Shown here: positions 26,423 to 26,768 of the stretch, in pieces
How positions within the stretch are numbered: the first letter of the stretch is position 1
How the letters are laid out: every line of letters starts with the position of its first letter
Source: an uncultured Alphaproteobacteria bacterium
GTDB taxonomy: Bacteria > Pseudomonadota > Alphaproteobacteria > Rhizobiales > Pleomorphomonadaceae
DNA length: 26,768 bases
Assembly (NCBI GenBank): GCA_937900425.1
Contig: CALCDT010000213.1
Span: forward strand, 1 to 26,768
Reading direction: 5' to 3'
Made by a program: the position numbers and the translations under genes
The notes under the pieces: generated by a model
The model's input: only the letters and a program-made list of their open reading frames with translations
What the model was told of the DNA's origin: nothing
The model's database searches: none

Positions 26423-26768
26423 GGCCATCATCCTCACCGTCATCACCGCGGCGACGCCCCTGCTGCTCGCCGCCACCGGCGAACTCGTCGCCGAACGCTC
26501 CGGCGTCCTCAACCTCGGCGTCGAGGGAATGATGGTGATGGGCGCCGTCGCCGGCTTCGCCGGGGCGATCACCACCGGCAGTCCGCTGTTCGGCATCCTG
26601 CTCGGCCTCGTCGCCGGCCTCGCCACCAGCCTGGTCTTCGCCTTCGTGACGCTGACCCTCGTCGCCAACCAGGTCGCCTCCGGCCTCGCCCTCACCCTGT
26701 TCGGTCTCGGCCTCTCCGGCCTCATCGGCGAGAGCTACGTCGGCCAGCCCGGACTCAAGCTGCCGAGC
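26415..26768 (+). CDS. Second ABC transporter permease, nucleoside/purine type (3' end beyond window)
   Basis: The first 118 codons are visible and remain open at the right edge. The sequence begins VLEAIILTVITAATPLLLAATGELVAERSGVLNLGVEGMM; the ERSGVLNLGVEGMM segment is diagnostic of the shorter permease of nucleoside ABC importers (YufQ/NupQ type). Complete relatives are about 300 residues, so roughly 60% is missing. GTG 26415 starts eight bases inside the previous gene behind GGGGAGG. A substrate-binding lipoprotein or purine deaminase gene may follow. Confidence 0.93.
   Translation, partial: MLEAIILTVITAATPLLLAATGELVAERSGVLNLGVEGMMVMGAVAGFAGAITTGSPLFGILLGLVAGLATSLVFAFVTLTLVANQVASGLALTLFGLGLSGLIGESYVGQPGLKLPS

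Overview
The window is about 70% G+C, densely packed bacterial chromosome. Gene content and order (coaD, two cyclophilins, queA, tgt; a map/sfsA/radC neighbourhood; an xdhABC operon with a LysR regulator) suggest an alphaproteobacterium of the Hyphomicrobiales (Rhizobiales) type. That placement is inference from gene order and protein character, not from a marker gene. No tRNA, rRNA, CRISPR array, transposase or phage gene is visible.

Region 1 (12-8907) is mostly on the minus strand. Read in transcription order it holds two small exported or membrane-anchored proteins of unknown function, a MATE efflux pump, sfsA, a probable PD-(D/E)XK-fold protein, map, radC, and a circularly permuted ATP-grasp enzyme. 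Between map and radC lies a disturbed 1.9 kb segment on the plus strand. It holds the 3' stub of an ABC-transporter ATPase gene (TOBE domain only), a lone radical SAM enzyme of lower G+C with an N-terminal SPASM-like cysteine domain, and two copies of a hairpin-forming repeat bracketing them.

Region 2 (9145-13202, plus strand) is housekeeping: coaD (coenzyme A synthesis), a periplasmic and a cytoplasmic cyclophilin in tandem, a strong terminator, then queA and tgt overlapping by ATGA (queuosine in tRNA). queA has no ATG, GTG or TTG at its conserved N-terminus and probably starts at CTG. Tgt keeps its catalytic residues but has lost three of the four canonical zinc ligands.

Region 3 (13206-17325) holds a SulP/STAS anion transporter (minus), an MFS transporter with a TTG start behind a clear sigma-70-type promoter, and a zeta-crystallin-like quinone oxidoreductase.

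Region 4 (17498 to the right edge, plus strand) looks like one purine-catabolism and uptake locus: a LysR regulator, 5-hydroxyisourate hydrolase (TTG start), xdhA, xdhB, xdhC, then a BMP/Nup-type nucleoside or purine ABC importer (fused double ATPase, permease, and a second permease cut by the window edge). Most junctions overlap or are separated by only a few bases, suggesting import of purines or nucleosides coupled to oxidation of hypoxanthine/xanthine to urate and onward. Urate oxidase and OHCU decarboxylase are not in view.

The most interesting points are the map-radC accessory segment, the zinc-site loss in Tgt, and the CTG start of queA. No clearly new multi-gene system is visible.
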